Origin: Craterostigma plantagineum
Taxonomy: Eukaryota; Streptophyta; Magnoliopsida; Lamiales; Linderniaceae
NCBI GenBank assembly: GCA_027422505.1
Contig: JAPQWV010000051.1
Span: forward strand, 496,001-560,000
Direction of reading: 5' to 3'
Length of the DNA stretch: 64,000 bases
Below, piece after piece: positions 9,454-21,513 of the stretch. The translations under genes were made by a program, and so were the position numbers. The notes beneath the pieces were generated by a model, which worked only from the letters and a program-made list of their open reading frames with translations, ran no database searches and was not told the origin of the DNA. Each line of letters opens with the position of its first letter. Within the stretch, counting starts at the first letter, position 1.

Positions 9454-12400
9454 CTCCCCCTCAAGTTTGGTATCATATAGATTCAATATACCAAACTTGG
9501 AGAGTAGATGTTCGAATTGTACTCTTCCCAATGCTTTGGTTAGCAAATCGGCCGGTTGATCTTTCGAAGGAATGTACTCCACTTTAATCATTCCTCCTTG
9601 CATCTTTTCTCTTATGAAGTGACAATCCACTTCAATATGTTTTGTTCTCTCATGGAAAACAGGATTTGATGCTATTTGCATCGCAGACTTACTATCTGTA
9701 TATACAGCTATAGGCTCAATTCTAGGAATTCCAAGATCATTCATGATACCTGTCAGCCACATGATTTCTGCTGTCACCAGTGCAAGTGCGCGGTATTCTG
9801 CTTCTGCTGAGCTCCTTGAGACAGTTCCCTGCTTCTTTGTTCTCCATGATATCAGTGAGCTTCGAAGGAACACCATATAACCTGTCAAAGACTTCCTAGA
9901 TATTGGACAAGACGCCCAATCCGCATCACAAAAGGCTCTTAATGTCAGCTCACTGTTAGAACTAAGCATAATACCAAGACTTGGTCTGCCCTTTAAGTAT
10001 CTTAACACCCTATACATTGCACCAAAGTGCACTTTCTTCGGATCATGCATAAACTGGGAAAGCATTTGTACAGCATATGATATATCTGGCCTAGTCAAGC
10101 ATAGGTAAATTAACTTGCCCACAATCTTTCTAAAAGAGGATACATTCATCTTCTCTGTTTCAGGAAGATAACCAAACCTGTCAGAATCATATTCCTCTGT
10201 AAAGTTGAAGTTCTGTTCTGCTGGGATGCTCAGGGGTTTTGCACCTGTCATACCAGTCTCTCCCAGAAGTTCTAGCACATACTTGCGCTGGCTAAGGACT
10301 ATTCCTTCACTGGATCTGGAAACCTCAATACCTAAGAAATATTTCAACTCACCAAGATCCTTCATATGGAAAGTATTATTTAGATAACATTTGGTTTCAG
10401 AAATCATGCTATCATCATTGCCTGTTATCACAATATCATCAACATATACTAATAAAATGACTATACTTCTCCCCCTTGATTTAACAAACAAAGAATAATC
10501 ATTCTTTGATTGTTCAAATCCAAATGTATGCATAGCCATTTAGTTCCATTGGCGAGAAGCTTGTTTTAAGCCATATAATGACTTTTCTAGCTTACATACC
10601 TTGGCAGTTTTACCTGTGTTTGCTGGCAGTAATCCTTGAGGTATACTCATGTATACCTCCTCATGCAAGTCTCCCTGCAAGAAGGCATTTGTGACATCCA
10701 TCTGCCATAATGGCCAGCTATGTATGGATGCAAGTGATACAATGAATCTAACAGTCACATGTTTTGCTACCGGAGCAAATGTTTCTGTATAATCAATTCC
10801 TTCAATTTGATTATACCCCTTAGCCACGAGTCTAGCTTTATATCTATCTATAGAACCATCTGCCCTATACTTTATAGAAAATACCCACTTACATCCTATT
10901 GGAGTTTTACCTTTTGGAAGATCTACAATCTTCCATGTATTATTTGTTTCAAGTGCTCCAATCTCAGCCTCCATTGCTTTCCTCCAGTTTTCTGATTTGA
11001 TTGCATCTTGAAAAGTCTTTGGAATGTCTTCACTTGTTATTGCTGCCAAGTATGCCTCATGTTTTGGATTAATTTTTCTGCACTGCAAGTAAGAAGATAG
11101 AGGATATCTCACAGCATTAGCTTGGTTAGAAGTATTAAATGGTGTGATAAAATCCTTTAACCAGTTTGGTGGTCGACTGGTTCTGCCAGACTTCCTTAGT
11201 GGCTGTTCTGCTGCTTGGATTCCTTCTCTTTGATCACCTGTCTCATTATCAATATGGTTATCCTGATCATTAGTGTCAGTACTATGATCATTACTCGACT
11301 CATGATCCATAAATGCATCATTATTAAATCCTGTATCACTGATGTCTGCATTATGATCATCAGCCAACTCATGATCCATGAATATATCAATAATTAATCC
11401 TGTATCATCATCCATATGTGAAAAGTCATCAAGAATAAAATCATTGTTTCTATCTTTTGCCAAGGTCTGTTGACCTCTACTTTTGCCATGCATATGAAAT
11501 GGAAATTTATCCTCATGAAATATGACATCTCTTGAAATTGCAAATGTCCTTGTTTCAAGATCAAGGACTTTATAAGCCTTTTGGTTTGCTGCATACCCTA
11601 AGAACACACAAGGCCGAGATCTCTGTTGAAATTTATCATGCTGAGGTATGGTTTTAACAAAGCACAAACAACCAAATATTCTTAAGTGCTGAAAATTGGG
11701 ATCTTTTCCATATAAAACAGAGAAAGGTGTTTTTCCATGCAACAAAGGAGATGTTTCACCCCAATATTTGGTTGGGACACAAGACTGAAATTTTAAAGCC
11801 CGAGCCACATCTAATATATGTCTATGCTTCCTTTCCACCACACCATTTTGTTGTGGTGTGTATGGACATGTGCTTTGATGTATGATTCCTTGTGATGCAA
11901 ACAAGTTTCTACAGTCTAGACTGAGGAATTCCATTCCATTATCTGTTCTCACTGTTTTGACAGTGTGTGAGAACTGGTTCTGAGCATATACAAGAAAGGC
12001 CTTTACATGTTCATAAACTTCAGATTTGCTTTTCATGAGGAATGCCCATGTTGCCCTAGAATGATCATCAACAATTGTTAAAAAATATTTCTCATTATTG
12101 TATGTTGGTTCCCCATATGGTCCCCAAACATCTAAATGCAATAATTCCATAACAGTGGTGGTCTCATTTGTCCTTTTTGGAAACATAGTTCTGCTATGCT
12201 TAGCCAGTGGACAAATGGGACAGTATGCATGCCTATCTACCACTCTTAACTTCAAATCAGACAAGAATTCAAGTCTCTTAAATGACATATGTCCAAATCT
12301 CTTGTGCCACAAAGTAATTTTATTAATATCTGCTTTATTTATTACATCATGTTCACTGTTACATGAGGTTATATCTAAGGTAAGGTTTAGACTAGCAGAT

Positions 12401-12753
12401 TCATCACCCAATCTATGCAAGTAATAGAGGCCATTCCAAATCCTACCAATCCCCTTTATCCTGCCAGTCCAAGTTTCCTGGAACAGCCAAAACAAGGGAT
12501 AGAAATTGATGCATATGTTAGCTTCACTAGACAGTTTGGATACAGACAATAGATTTTGCTTAAAGCTGGGCATAAATAACACATTTGTGAGCTTTAAACC
12601 ATTCTGTAGTGTTACTGTTCCACATTTGGTTGCCTGGGTGATATCACCATTTGGCAGTTTCACAAATGTGTCACAGTTCACCACAACTGATCCTTTATCA
12701 TACAAGGTCTCATCTGAAATCATATGATTATTTGCCCTGTGTCTATTATCCAA
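9442..12753 (-). pseudogene. copia pol (protease tail, integrase, RT, RNase H), element 2
   Basis: Part one (12753-10540) holds the region after the protease active site, the integrase HHCC and catalytic core ([12 protein letters not shown], then [14 protein letters not shown]) and the RT N-terminal half ([25 protein letters not shown]). A TAG at 10540-10542 with a short apparent deletion separates it from part two (10539-9442), which carries the RT active site YVDDIVITG and RNase H (DADWASCPISRKS, RSSAEAEYRAL). A one-base loss near 12738 shifts the frame inside the protease DTGA motif. Apart from these lesions the domains are well kept. Confidence 0.9.
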
Positions 12754-13944
12754 TAATTTGATCTAGAAGAGCTAAAGTAGGCCATACCTGAGCCTTTACT
12801 TATCTGGTTGGCCGAACTCATTGCAGCCACAGGTTCTTGAGATTGGTTACCATTCAGGAGTGACAGGATCTGCTGGTACTGTGTTGGTGTGAATTGAGGC
12901 ATCACTGGGATCCCTGTGTTGTCTCCAACTGAAGTTTGTCCAACATTCTGTGTAATCTCCATGGCTGAATTTGCCTTGAGCTGGTTCTCACTCCATGGTT
13001 GTCCAAGGGGCCTGCTCTGAATTGGAGCAGTAAATCTTCCTCCCAGTCCTCGTCCTCTTGAACCTCTCCTGCCCCCTCTGTTATGGCTTTGAGGGTATCC
13101 ATGTATCTTGTAACAAGTAGCCTTTGTATGACCTCCAAAATTGCAATGGTCACACCATAAGGCTGCTTTGTCAACCTGTGAGCTCCAGAGCTTGCCTTGA
13201 TTAACACTGATGTGGAACGCAATTGAGGATGTTTCCAGGTTATTTCCTTGGGTGTTAATATTTCTCTGTGTTTCTTCATTGTAGACCATTGAGAGAACTT
13301 GTCGGTGTGATGGTAGGGGTGCCATCATCAGTATCTGTGACCTCACATTTGCATAACCTTCATTCAGACCCATCAGAAATTGCATCATCTTCATCTGCTC
13401 CCCAAACTCAATGTATGCCTTTGATACATTTTCAGATGGAGATGGAATGAGGCTATCGTACTCATCCCATAGTTGTCTGAGTCTCGAATAGTACTCTGTC
13501 ACTGAGCTTGTGCCTTGAGTAATTGTATTAATCTGGCGATATAGGGCATAGTCGTGCGCCATTCACCTTGTCAAACCTTTCCTTCAAATCAGTCCAAATC
13601 AGATGCGCTGACTCGCAATAGACTACTCCTTGAACAAGTTCTCGCGACAATGATCGGTGAATCCAAGACCTTACCAACGCATTGCACCTTTTCCACTGTC
13701 CAACCAGAGTCTGATCGACCTTTGATTCTTGGCATGTGCCATTAATAAACCCTAATTTGTTCTTTGCTTCCTGCGCTACAATCATCTCCCGACTCCATAT
13801 TCTGTAATTCTCTGATCCTTTCAGTACTTCTGTCACCAAATCAAGATTTGGAGAGTCTGATGGATGTATGTAGAGCGGATCATCAAAATCGATCTTGACC
13901 TGCTTTCTCTGTTCTTGATCCTTGCTCGAAACTTCGTCCGCCAT
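12720..13944 (-). pseudogene. copia gag, element 2, one frameshift
   Basis: It starts at the ATG at 13944 (MADEVSSKDQEQ). The N-terminal part (13944 to about 13560) has the gag pattern NYRIWSREMIVA. A frameshift near 13555 moves the reading to the frame 13562-12720, which continues the gag (SRLRQLWDEYDSL) through the CCHC-type knuckle CDHCNFGGHTKATC and a Gly/Arg-rich stretch to the protease DTG, where the second frameshift lies. Confidence 0.85.
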
Positions 13945-14015
13945 TGAATCGCCTGTTTATTGGTTTCAATTTTGCAGTATGATTTTTTAAGAGCGCGCCA
14001 ATAGCTCTGATACCA

Positions 14016-14244
14016 TGTTAACTTTGGGAGAAGAAGATTAACAAAAAAATACTTATTCGATTTCTTGTATCGAATTCTACTATCGAATTCTACATCGCTG
14101 TGACCTTTTATACATATCACCTGCTTATACTAATTACAAATAAGCCCCTGTAAATGAACTAAATACAGAAACTATATAACAGTACAATCAAGAGTACAAT
14201 TAAGTCCTCACTACATTAACACTCAGCACTCACTATTCTTTACA
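14016..14244 (-). repeat. 5' LTR of element 2 (229 bp)
   Basis: Same ends as the 3' LTR, directly preceded by the primer-binding site on the element side (TGGTATCAGAGC on the minus strand at about 14004-14015). Confidence 0.92.
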
Positions 14245-14249
14245 TGTCT

Positions 14250-14553
14250 TGGTTTCGGTACTAACAGGGGCGGATCTAGAAAATTTTTAATGGGGGCCGG
14301 TCAAAATTGTTGGCTCGATAAGGCTCGATGAGCCACAAGCCCAGATTGGGAACGAAGTTCGGCTCGATTGCGAACAAGGCAGCTCGAGCTCGGCTCGTTT
14401 GCACCCTTAGGAATATACTTTTTTTGGAACATATTAAATCACGACCATAAAAAATTTACATTTAATAAATCAACAATAAATATTAATATTAAAAGACATC
14501 AATAATAAGATTGACGGAGTGGCTGGTAAAATGTGAGCTCTGTTTTACTCTAG
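14250..14553. other. Gap between element 2 and phytochelatin synthase
   Basis: It holds the last bases of the RLP 3'-flank relic, then a GGCTCGA-rich stretch (about 14310-14410) ending GGCTCGTTTGCACCCTTA. That stretch resembles the GCTCGAGCTCGGCTCG sequence at 52068-52315. No phytochelatin synthase exon 1 could be found here. Confidence 0.5.
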
Positions 14554-16638
14554 AAAATGTTCGCAGAGGCTATGCGCACTGGTACAATGGAAGGCTTTTT
14601 CAAACTGATCGCTTATTTTCAGACACAATCTGAACCCGCGTACTGCGGTTTGGCAAGCATTTCGATGGTACTCAATGCTCTTGCTATTGACCCTGGTAGA
14701 AAATGGAAAGGTAATTTAGCACAGCCATTCTCATGTTATATGCATAGTCCTTGGAAAACTGTAGAAACTTCGATCCTTTTCTGACATCAATGGATTGTAC
14801 TTCAGATTTTTCCCTCTTTTCAGCAATCTATCGCATCAATAGCTTACTGAAAAGCTCAATCGCAGGGCCTTGGAGATGGTTCGACGAATCCATGTTGGAC
14901 TGTTGTGAGCCTTTGGAAAACGTTAAAGATAAAGGCATAGCCTTCGGTAAAGTCGTATGCTTGGGCCGATGCGCTGGGGCTAACGTCAAGCCTTTTCGGA
15001 CGGATCAGAGCTCCATAGACGATTTTAGGAAGTATGTAATGGCGTGTTCGAGTTCGGACGGTTGCCATGTCATCTCGTCTTATCACAGAGGAACTTTCAA
15101 ACAGGTTAGTTTCCAACTTCCATCATTTGACCATTCAACAATTCTCCGAGGTTTTGTCTGATTTTCATGGAGTACCTCGAAAATCATTTTTATAGACTGG
15201 AAGTGGCCATTTTTCTCCAATCGGTGGGTACCATTCTGAAACAGACATGGTTTAAATATCCGCATCATTGGGTCCCACTTAGCCTCCTTTGGGAAGCCAT
15301 GGATACCATCGACAAAGCTACTGGCTTACACCGAGGGTATGTGTGTGTTCTTTCTCATACACACAGAGTTAGTGAAACTATATCATGGTTCAAACTCAGT
15401 CCATATCTTGCCATTGTAGCTTATTACGGTTCATCTGAACTGAATCTACAGTATAAAGTGCAGTATAAATTGTTCGATGCTTTCTTAATTACATACTTTG
15501 GGCTCTGATTTCTCCAGGTTCATGCTTGTCTCCAAGCACCAAAGAGCGCCAGCCCTTCTTTATACCTTGGTAAGCTCCAAATATCTTTATACGCTTTCAT
15601 TGCATTAAAGATTCAGACGCCAAATATTTACTTCTCGTATGATTCTTGAATATTGTTTTGCGATAATTGGGGACGTTCTTGTAAGAAAATGAAATACGGC
15701 CCTCTGTTCTGTTTGTTAGAGTTGTAAGCACGAAAGTTGGACAGCAACAGCCAAGTATTTGCTGGACGACGTTCCCGAGCTTCTAACATCGGAGGCTCAT
15801 AACGACGTCTCGAGCATCCTCTCCGTGCTCTTCACGTCCCTTCCGCCCGATTTTGCGGAGTTCATAAAGTGGGTCGCAGAGGTTCGCCCCATAGAGGACA
15901 GCGTCGAAGGGCTAAGCGAAGAAGAGAAGGCACGCCTCGCCATCAAGGTAAATTAATTCGTAAACCCCACAACTCATCTACTTTTTTTCGGGGCTAAGAC
16001 GGGGCTAATATGCAACACACTGGTCGATCAAGGCTGTTTTTTAAACAAATTTGAGGCCTTTAAGATCAATAACATTGATCAATTAAGCCTTAGAAATTTG
16101 TGGTCCTAAATATATTTATGTTAGGATATGTGATATTTGGCCAAAAAAATTTTATTAGGTGTGGACCCTAAATATTTGGGGCGCTGAAAATTGACCAGGA
16201 TGCATTGGTCAAAATCTGGCCTTGGGGTCAGTACGGGTCGGTCGTGCCCATTTAACCTATCGAGTCAACACGCAACAATCTATATATTATTTTAATTTCT
16301 CTCTTTTTTTGCGATCCAATGTATCTACATTTGAATATGAGGTTGCACCACACACTTTGAGGACGAGACTAATCGTTTGGGCCCTTGGGCACATATTATA
16401 TAAAATATTAAACAGTCGGGTAAAAATTCAAAAATAAAAAAGGCACTCATTTTCACGAGACCCTTTGGCCGCCGTCCTTTTTTTTTATATTTTCAGGAGG
16501 AGGTACTGAAGCAGGTCCAAGAAACCGCCCTCTACGAGCACGTGAACGACGCCCTATCTCTCCAAAAATTCCAGTTTCAGGCTGATCGGAATTCGTCCGG
16601 GCAGGACGACCTGCCCAAGATCGCCGCGAGCGTATGCT

Positions 16639-17002
16639 TGTTGGAAATTAGGACTTATATAGGAAGGGAGGAACTTATCGAAGGATAGTGTTTAGAGGAA
16701 GAGGCTTTATATTACAACACTTGATTTGATTTTCACTTGCTTTATTACTTGATACAAATGCTAAGGGGGTTCACCCCTATTTATAGTAGTAGCACCCCTT
16801 AATGTGTGGGTAGGATTTAGCCAACACCACACTAATCTAGAACATTCCCTAATAATATCTATCTCTATATGTTTCTAAACACTTCATGGATATCTCTAGA
16901 ATATCCATAGGTTTCTAGATTTTGGGCTAATAATTCACCTTCGCCCAAATACCAAATTCACCTCTTATTAGTCCAAGCCTAATCAAGTTTATATTTTCAA
17001 CA
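16639..17002 (-). repeat. 3' LTR of the PCS-exon element (364 bp)
   Basis: It begins TGTTGGAAATTAGG and ends TATATTTTCAACA, next to the polypurine C-run. Confidence 0.9.
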
Positions 17003-17029
17003 CCCCCCCCCCCCTTAAACTCGATTTGG

Positions 17030-18963
17030 TATTCCGAGCGAACTTCATCGTAGAATGGGGTATTCTTCAGTGGCTTGGTAGAAAATTTCGGCTACTTGAT
17101 CTTTGGACTTTACGTACTCCAGCTTCACTTCCTTCCGGGTAATCCGCTCTCTTCGATCATGGCTGATTTGATTCTTAGCTAATGTTATTGCCGACTTGTC
17201 ACCCCAGAGAATCTTGATTGGCATCTTTTGTTGCATTTCCAATTCCTTTACCTTGTTTCTCTATCGGACCTGTTGATTCTTGAGTTCCAAGCTCTTGGTG
17301 TTTTCTTCAACCCATGTAGTGCATCCTTTCATCTCATTCGATGCTTCATATTCTGGCAATTGCTTCATGTACGTATCTTTCTCAAGAAGTCCATCCAGGA
17401 GGAAAGATTTAATATCCATTTGTTGTATTTTCTCATTATTCTCGTCATAGCTGATATTTGCTTCTTGACTGTAGCCTTCATGCATTAAGCTTGTCGTATT
17501 TCTTTCAGCTTCACCTTTCTCGTCATTAGCGTCTTAAAACCTCATCGGCCCTCCATCTGCAAAGAGACAAATGAGAGTTTGATTGTTTTGATTTCAGTTA
17601 CCTTTGGTACTTCTTGTCGGCTCCTGCAGTGTGAGACTCCCTCTATTGAGTTTTCGTCTTCTCCAGATCCCGCAGGGGGTAAACCTAGTAGAGTATTGAC
17701 CTCGTCTCTTGTCTTCTCTATCATTGGTTTCTCCATGCTAATTTCTTCGATGTATGAAATACTCTCATCCTCTTCTTCTTCGTTGGTTATCACATCTTGA
17801 CTGAGAATCTTATTGTTACCTTCCATCAGGATGTTATGCTCTTCTCCAAAATCAACATCGTCACTCACTAACTCATTAAACTCCATGGACATGCTTCTGT
17901 TTGCACTCACGGTATTGCTCGCACCGGTGTTTAGGTACCACTTATTGCATTCGCCGATCTCAATATCCTTATGGGCTAGCAGTAGAATCTCTTCTTCTTG
18001 ATTTTTCTCTTCAATGTAGTTAGCCCTCTCTTCGACTTTATTGATTCTACCGGCTCGACACTCGGAAGCGTAATGTCCGAATTTCTGACAATTATAGCAC
18101 TTAATATGTAATTTGTCATACCTTTTGTCGAATAATCTTTTCCTTGATGATTATCTTGGCCGTCGTTGCCCGGTCTCCAACCTCGTTCGTATTTGTGTCC
18201 ATGGCCTCCGCCTCGTTCTCCTCTATATCCTTGCCTGTAGCCTGGTCCTTGATATTTTTCCTCATTTTCCCTTTCGTTTGAAGAATCAACTTGCAACTTA
18301 AGTAGTTGTTCCGATCCCTTCCCTCTTCCTTTTCTTTTCCTCATAGGCTTGCAATGAGCCCAACAGTTGCTCCATCGTCATTTTCTCTAGATCCTTAGTT
18401 TCTTCTATGATAGCTACAATGTGCTCAAACTTCGGGTCTAACGAGCGAAGAATTTTCTCCATGATTCTAACATCATCAAGTTTCTCTCCATTTCTTTTTA
18501 GTTGATTAGTTACTGCTAATACTCTCGAGAAGTAGTCCGACACAAGTTCATCATGCTTCATATGCAACGCCTCAAACTCGGGTCTCAAAGTTTGAAGACG
18601 TACCTTCTTTACTGGATCTGCTCCTTTATACGAGGTCTGAAGCTTTGCCCATGCTTCCTTAGCTGTCTTTGATTCCGAAACCTTCTCAAAAGCATCATCG
18701 TCCAATCCTTGATAGATTAGAAAGAGAGCTTTCTTGTCCCTCTTTCGCAATTCTCTCAAACTATCATTTTGAGTTTGAGATTCGGTTTCTTCGTTCTTCG
18801 GCTCAATGTAGTCTTTCTCCACGATATCCCATACGTCTTGTGATCCAAGGAGCGCCCTCATCTTGATACTCCAATTATCGTAGTTACTCTTGTTGAGTGT
18901 CGGGACTTGGAAGGGAACCATGCCGCTCGCCATCGCCATAGGATCTTCTAGCTCTGATACCAC
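17030..18963 (-). pseudogene. gag-protease and RNase H remnant of the PCS-exon element
   Basis: The gag frame (18963-18298, 221 codons) contains NYDNWSIKMRALL and the gag core up to AYEEKKRKRE. It then shifts to 18344-17976 with a Gly/Arg-rich linker. A knuckle and a protease-like WYLNTGASN are readable in shifted frames near 17930-18090. A Glu-rich stretch follows at 17910-17542, then a short RT scrap (LKKTPRAW, near 17310), and the RNase H end at 17242-17045 (DKSAITLAKN, KLEYVKSKDQVAEIF). The integrase core and most of the RT are absent. Confidence 0.75.
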
Positions 18964-18965
18964 TT

Positions 18966-19331
18966 TGTTGGAAATTATGACTTATATAGGAAGGGAGGAA
19001 CTTATCGAAATATAGTGTTTAGAGGAAGAGGCTTTATATTACAACACTTGATTTGATTTTCACTTGCTTGATTACTTGATACAAATGCTAAGGGGGTTCA
19101 CCCCTATTTATAGTAGTAGCACCCCCTTAATGTGTGGGTAGGATTTAGTTAACACCACACTAATCTAGAAGATTCCCTAATAATATCTATCTCTATATGT
19201 TTCTAAACACTTCCATGGATATCTCTAGAATATCCATAGGTTTCTAGATTTTGGGCTAATAATTCACCTTGGCCCAAATATCAAATTCACCTCTTATTAG
19301 TCCAAGCCTAATCAAGTTTATATTTTCAACA
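18966..19331 (-). repeat. 5' LTR of the PCS-exon element (366 bp)
   Basis: Same ends as the partner at 16639-17002; about 97 percent identical by eye. Confidence 0.9.
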
Positions 19332-20137
19332 ATGCTCTCAGGCGGCCAAAATCTTGAGCGGCAAATCCTACTCGCCGTCCGAGCACTTCTGCTGCCGCGA
19401 AACTTGCGTTCGTTGCTACAGAGGCACCGCCGGGCACGTGGTGATTTCTGGGAAGTGATGAACGGAAATGACAAAAAAGGAGTCGACGTTTTGGTGCCTT
19501 GCCAACAATCGGCCTCGAGCTGTTCAAACATTTACCCCTCGAGCAACGACGTTCTTACAGCTCTGTTGCTAGCTTTGCCTCCCGAGACTTGGTCTGGGAT
19601 TAGGGAGAAGGATGTATTGGATGAGTTTTCGGGCTTGGTTTCGATCGAAGGACTTCCCCCGCTACTCCAAGAAGAGGTACAGTTTGTTTGTGTATACGTA
19701 TCGAATTTTATTTTTTTCAAGTAGTTCCATGCTCCTACTGAGTTCAAACATATCTGAACCTCATTGTGTCATGTATGGGACAATGGTAATTTTCAGTGGG
19801 ACTATTTCTCTGTCCTATCTGTTCAGTCTTCATTTCAAATATGATTTGATTTCTTGGAGTTTAGGGTGCATTTGGTATGCGGAGTTTGATTTGAAAGTTA
19901 AGAAAGTGTGGTATGACACATGAAGCGTAATGTACGATGCGTACTGTTATACTCTTAATTTCTTCTCCACGTCGAATTTCGCATACGAAACCCATATTAT
20001 TTTTCTAAAATTTTTTGATTCAGCAAAGTAATGGAGATGGTTGGGATGCATAGGTTTATCATTTGAGAGGTCAGCTGCTCATGCTGAAGAGATGCAAAGA
20101 CAATAGGGTTGAGGTTGATCTTGATGCTCCTTTTTAA

Positions 20138-20466
20138 ATTGATATCATAATGATTTATTTCTTCGTCTTTCGGTTTCATCGGTGTCTTTGGTGACCTACT
20201 CATTGTAAATGGATTGAATTATTTAGAGATTTGAATTCGAAATGTTCGAATAGGAACTCGAAGTTTATTTTCGATTAGTTTCAAATATAAATACAAAGTA
20301 TTCCTCGAGTATTCGAAAATTTATTCATTATATATCAGCTATCATTATTGTCAATATTGGAGCATCGAAATTTTTTGTCACCTCTTCCCTGCTCGATAGA
20401 GCGTGACAAAAAAAATTATTAAAATAAAATTTTAAATATGTGACTTTAGGGAAGAAGTTTCAATCA

Positions 20467-20505
<39 letters not shown>
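20138..20505. other. PCS 3' flank and (TA)n tract
   Basis: AT-rich DNA after the PCS stop codon. The end (about 20467-20505) is an AT dinucleotide run into which the foldback element is inserted. No gene seen. Confidence 0.55.
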
Positions 20506-20506
<1 letters not shown>

Positions 20507-20859
20507 GAGGTTTGATATGGTGCCCACCTACCGCTAGTAAATCTCTCGATTTTCGGCCTTTTTTCGATCTCCGTCGCTGCCATCACCTCCGTCGACCATC
20601 TCAAATACATTGTCACCTAAATCACCCTCTCCAACACGCCGATTTTTAAGAAAATCATCACATATTTACTCACGTGTTGACGACATGCTAAGATGATGAA
20701 TTTTTCTTAAAAAGCGACGTGTTGGAGAGGATGATTTAGGTGACAATATATTTGAGATAGTCGACGGAGGTGATGGCAGCGTCGGAGATCGAAAAAAGGC
20801 AGAAAATCGAGAGATTTACTAGCGATGCTCACGGTAGGTGGGAACCATAGCAAACCTCT
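20506..20859. mobile_element. Foldback MITE (about 354 bp)
   Basis: Two arms of about 150 bases (20506-20655 and about 20698-20859) are near-perfect reverse complements around a loop of about 40 bases. The termini are AGAGGTTTGATATGG and CCATAGCAAACCTCT. It sits in a TA repeat, so the target duplication (TA or a short multiple) cannot be defined. No coding capacity. The superfamily is uncertain. Confidence 0.72.
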
Positions 20860-21093
20860 ATATATATGTGTGTGTGTGTCGGATTTAAACTGGTTTTAAA
20901 CGTTTCAAGTTCTACCTGAAACAAACAACATTTTTTGAACAAAACGCTAGTAACGCAATTGATGAAATACTCCAACATAATATATAAATAATATTCATGA
21001 GAGCCTCCCTCGAACTAAATGAGTCATTTAAGGGTTTGGTTTGTCTTGACCAAAGTGAGTCGGGCAATTTCTCCTTCGTCGAATGAGGGCACT
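20860..21093. other. Gap between foldback element and small gene
   Basis: A short GT repeat at 20865-20879 is followed by AT-rich sequence. The part near 21030-21093 is the 3' flank of the small gene and resembles 3460-3600. Confidence 0.5.
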
Positions 21094-21476
21094 TTAGTCC
21101 TTTGCAACCTCATCGCCGTCTTCCGACGTGTTTAAGAGAGTGGTGGCCATAGGAGATGGAGAAATGAAGACGATCTTTTTCTTTTTCGTTAAGTCTAAAT
21201 CGATAGCTTCCATTTCGAGTGGGCTTTTCGAGCTTCGATCTCCAACATTTTCATTGCAGGGAGAATCGCTGTAGCTTTGTAATTTCTCTTTCGTATGGCT
21301 AAGTTTGGACAAGCTTTGGTTGTCTTCTTCAATTGTTAAGTTGTCATCTTCTTCAGTGGTTCGCCTGTGAAGCGTCAAAGATTGATCATTCATGTAAGAG
21401 CTCTTACAAAAGAAAACCCTAGCTTTTCTCAACAACTTTATACATGTAGATTTGCACACACACACACACACACAGA

Positions 21477-21513
<37 letters not shown>

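Larger units (their letters stand above)
9225..14244 (-). mobile_element. Complete 5.0 kb Ty1/copia element (element 2)
   Basis: Two 229-bp LTRs flank a gag-pol on the minus strand. The target duplication TGTCT is present on both sides (9220-9224 and 14245-14249). A primer-binding site TGGTATCAGAGC lies just inside the right LTR, and a polypurine tract (CTCCCCCTC on the plus strand, 9454-9462) lies just inside the left one. The LTRs differ at about three positions, pointing to a fairly recent insertion, but gag and pol are broken in three places. Confidence 0.93.
16639..19331 (-). mobile_element. Deleted 2.7 kb Ty1/copia element inside the PCS exon
   Basis: LTRs at 16639-17002 and 18966-19331 flank a gag and remnants of pol. 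The target duplication is ATGCT (16634-16638 and 19332-19336); removing element and one repeat restores the phytochelatin synthase reading across the site. The primer-binding site is at 18948-18961, and the polypurine tract is a long C-run on the plus strand (17003-17013). The LTRs differ at roughly ten places, so the insertion is older than the Sirevirus copies. Most of integrase and RT is missing. Confidence 0.93.
14554..20137 (+). pseudogene. PCS: Phytochelatin synthase pseudogene
   Basis: Exons, with GT-AG borders unless noted: 14554-14710, 14866-15104, 15196-15336, 15518-15569, 15720-15947, 16497-16638 continued at 19337-19676 after a retroelement insertion, and 20054-20137. Phytochelatin synthase makes metal-binding phytochelatins from glutathione in the cytosol. 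The nucleophile Cys (AYCGLAS) and catalytic His (GHFSPIGGY) are present. The third catalytic residue, the Asp of LILDVARFKY, is gone: after codon GAC ATG (15244-15249) the reading jumps to TTT AAA TAT, an apparent 23-base loss that puts a TAA at 15253. The exon for the N terminus is missing, the Cys-rich C-terminal exon (FCCRETCVRC) has a second frameshift ending in TGA at 19456, and a 2.7 kb element interrupts it. The final exon (LRGQLLMLKRC) is intact. It cannot make a full enzyme. Confidence 0.92.

Noticed and set aside
16222..16437. 71-codon frame in PCS
   Set aside because: Falls in the intron between exons 15720-15947 and 16497-16638.
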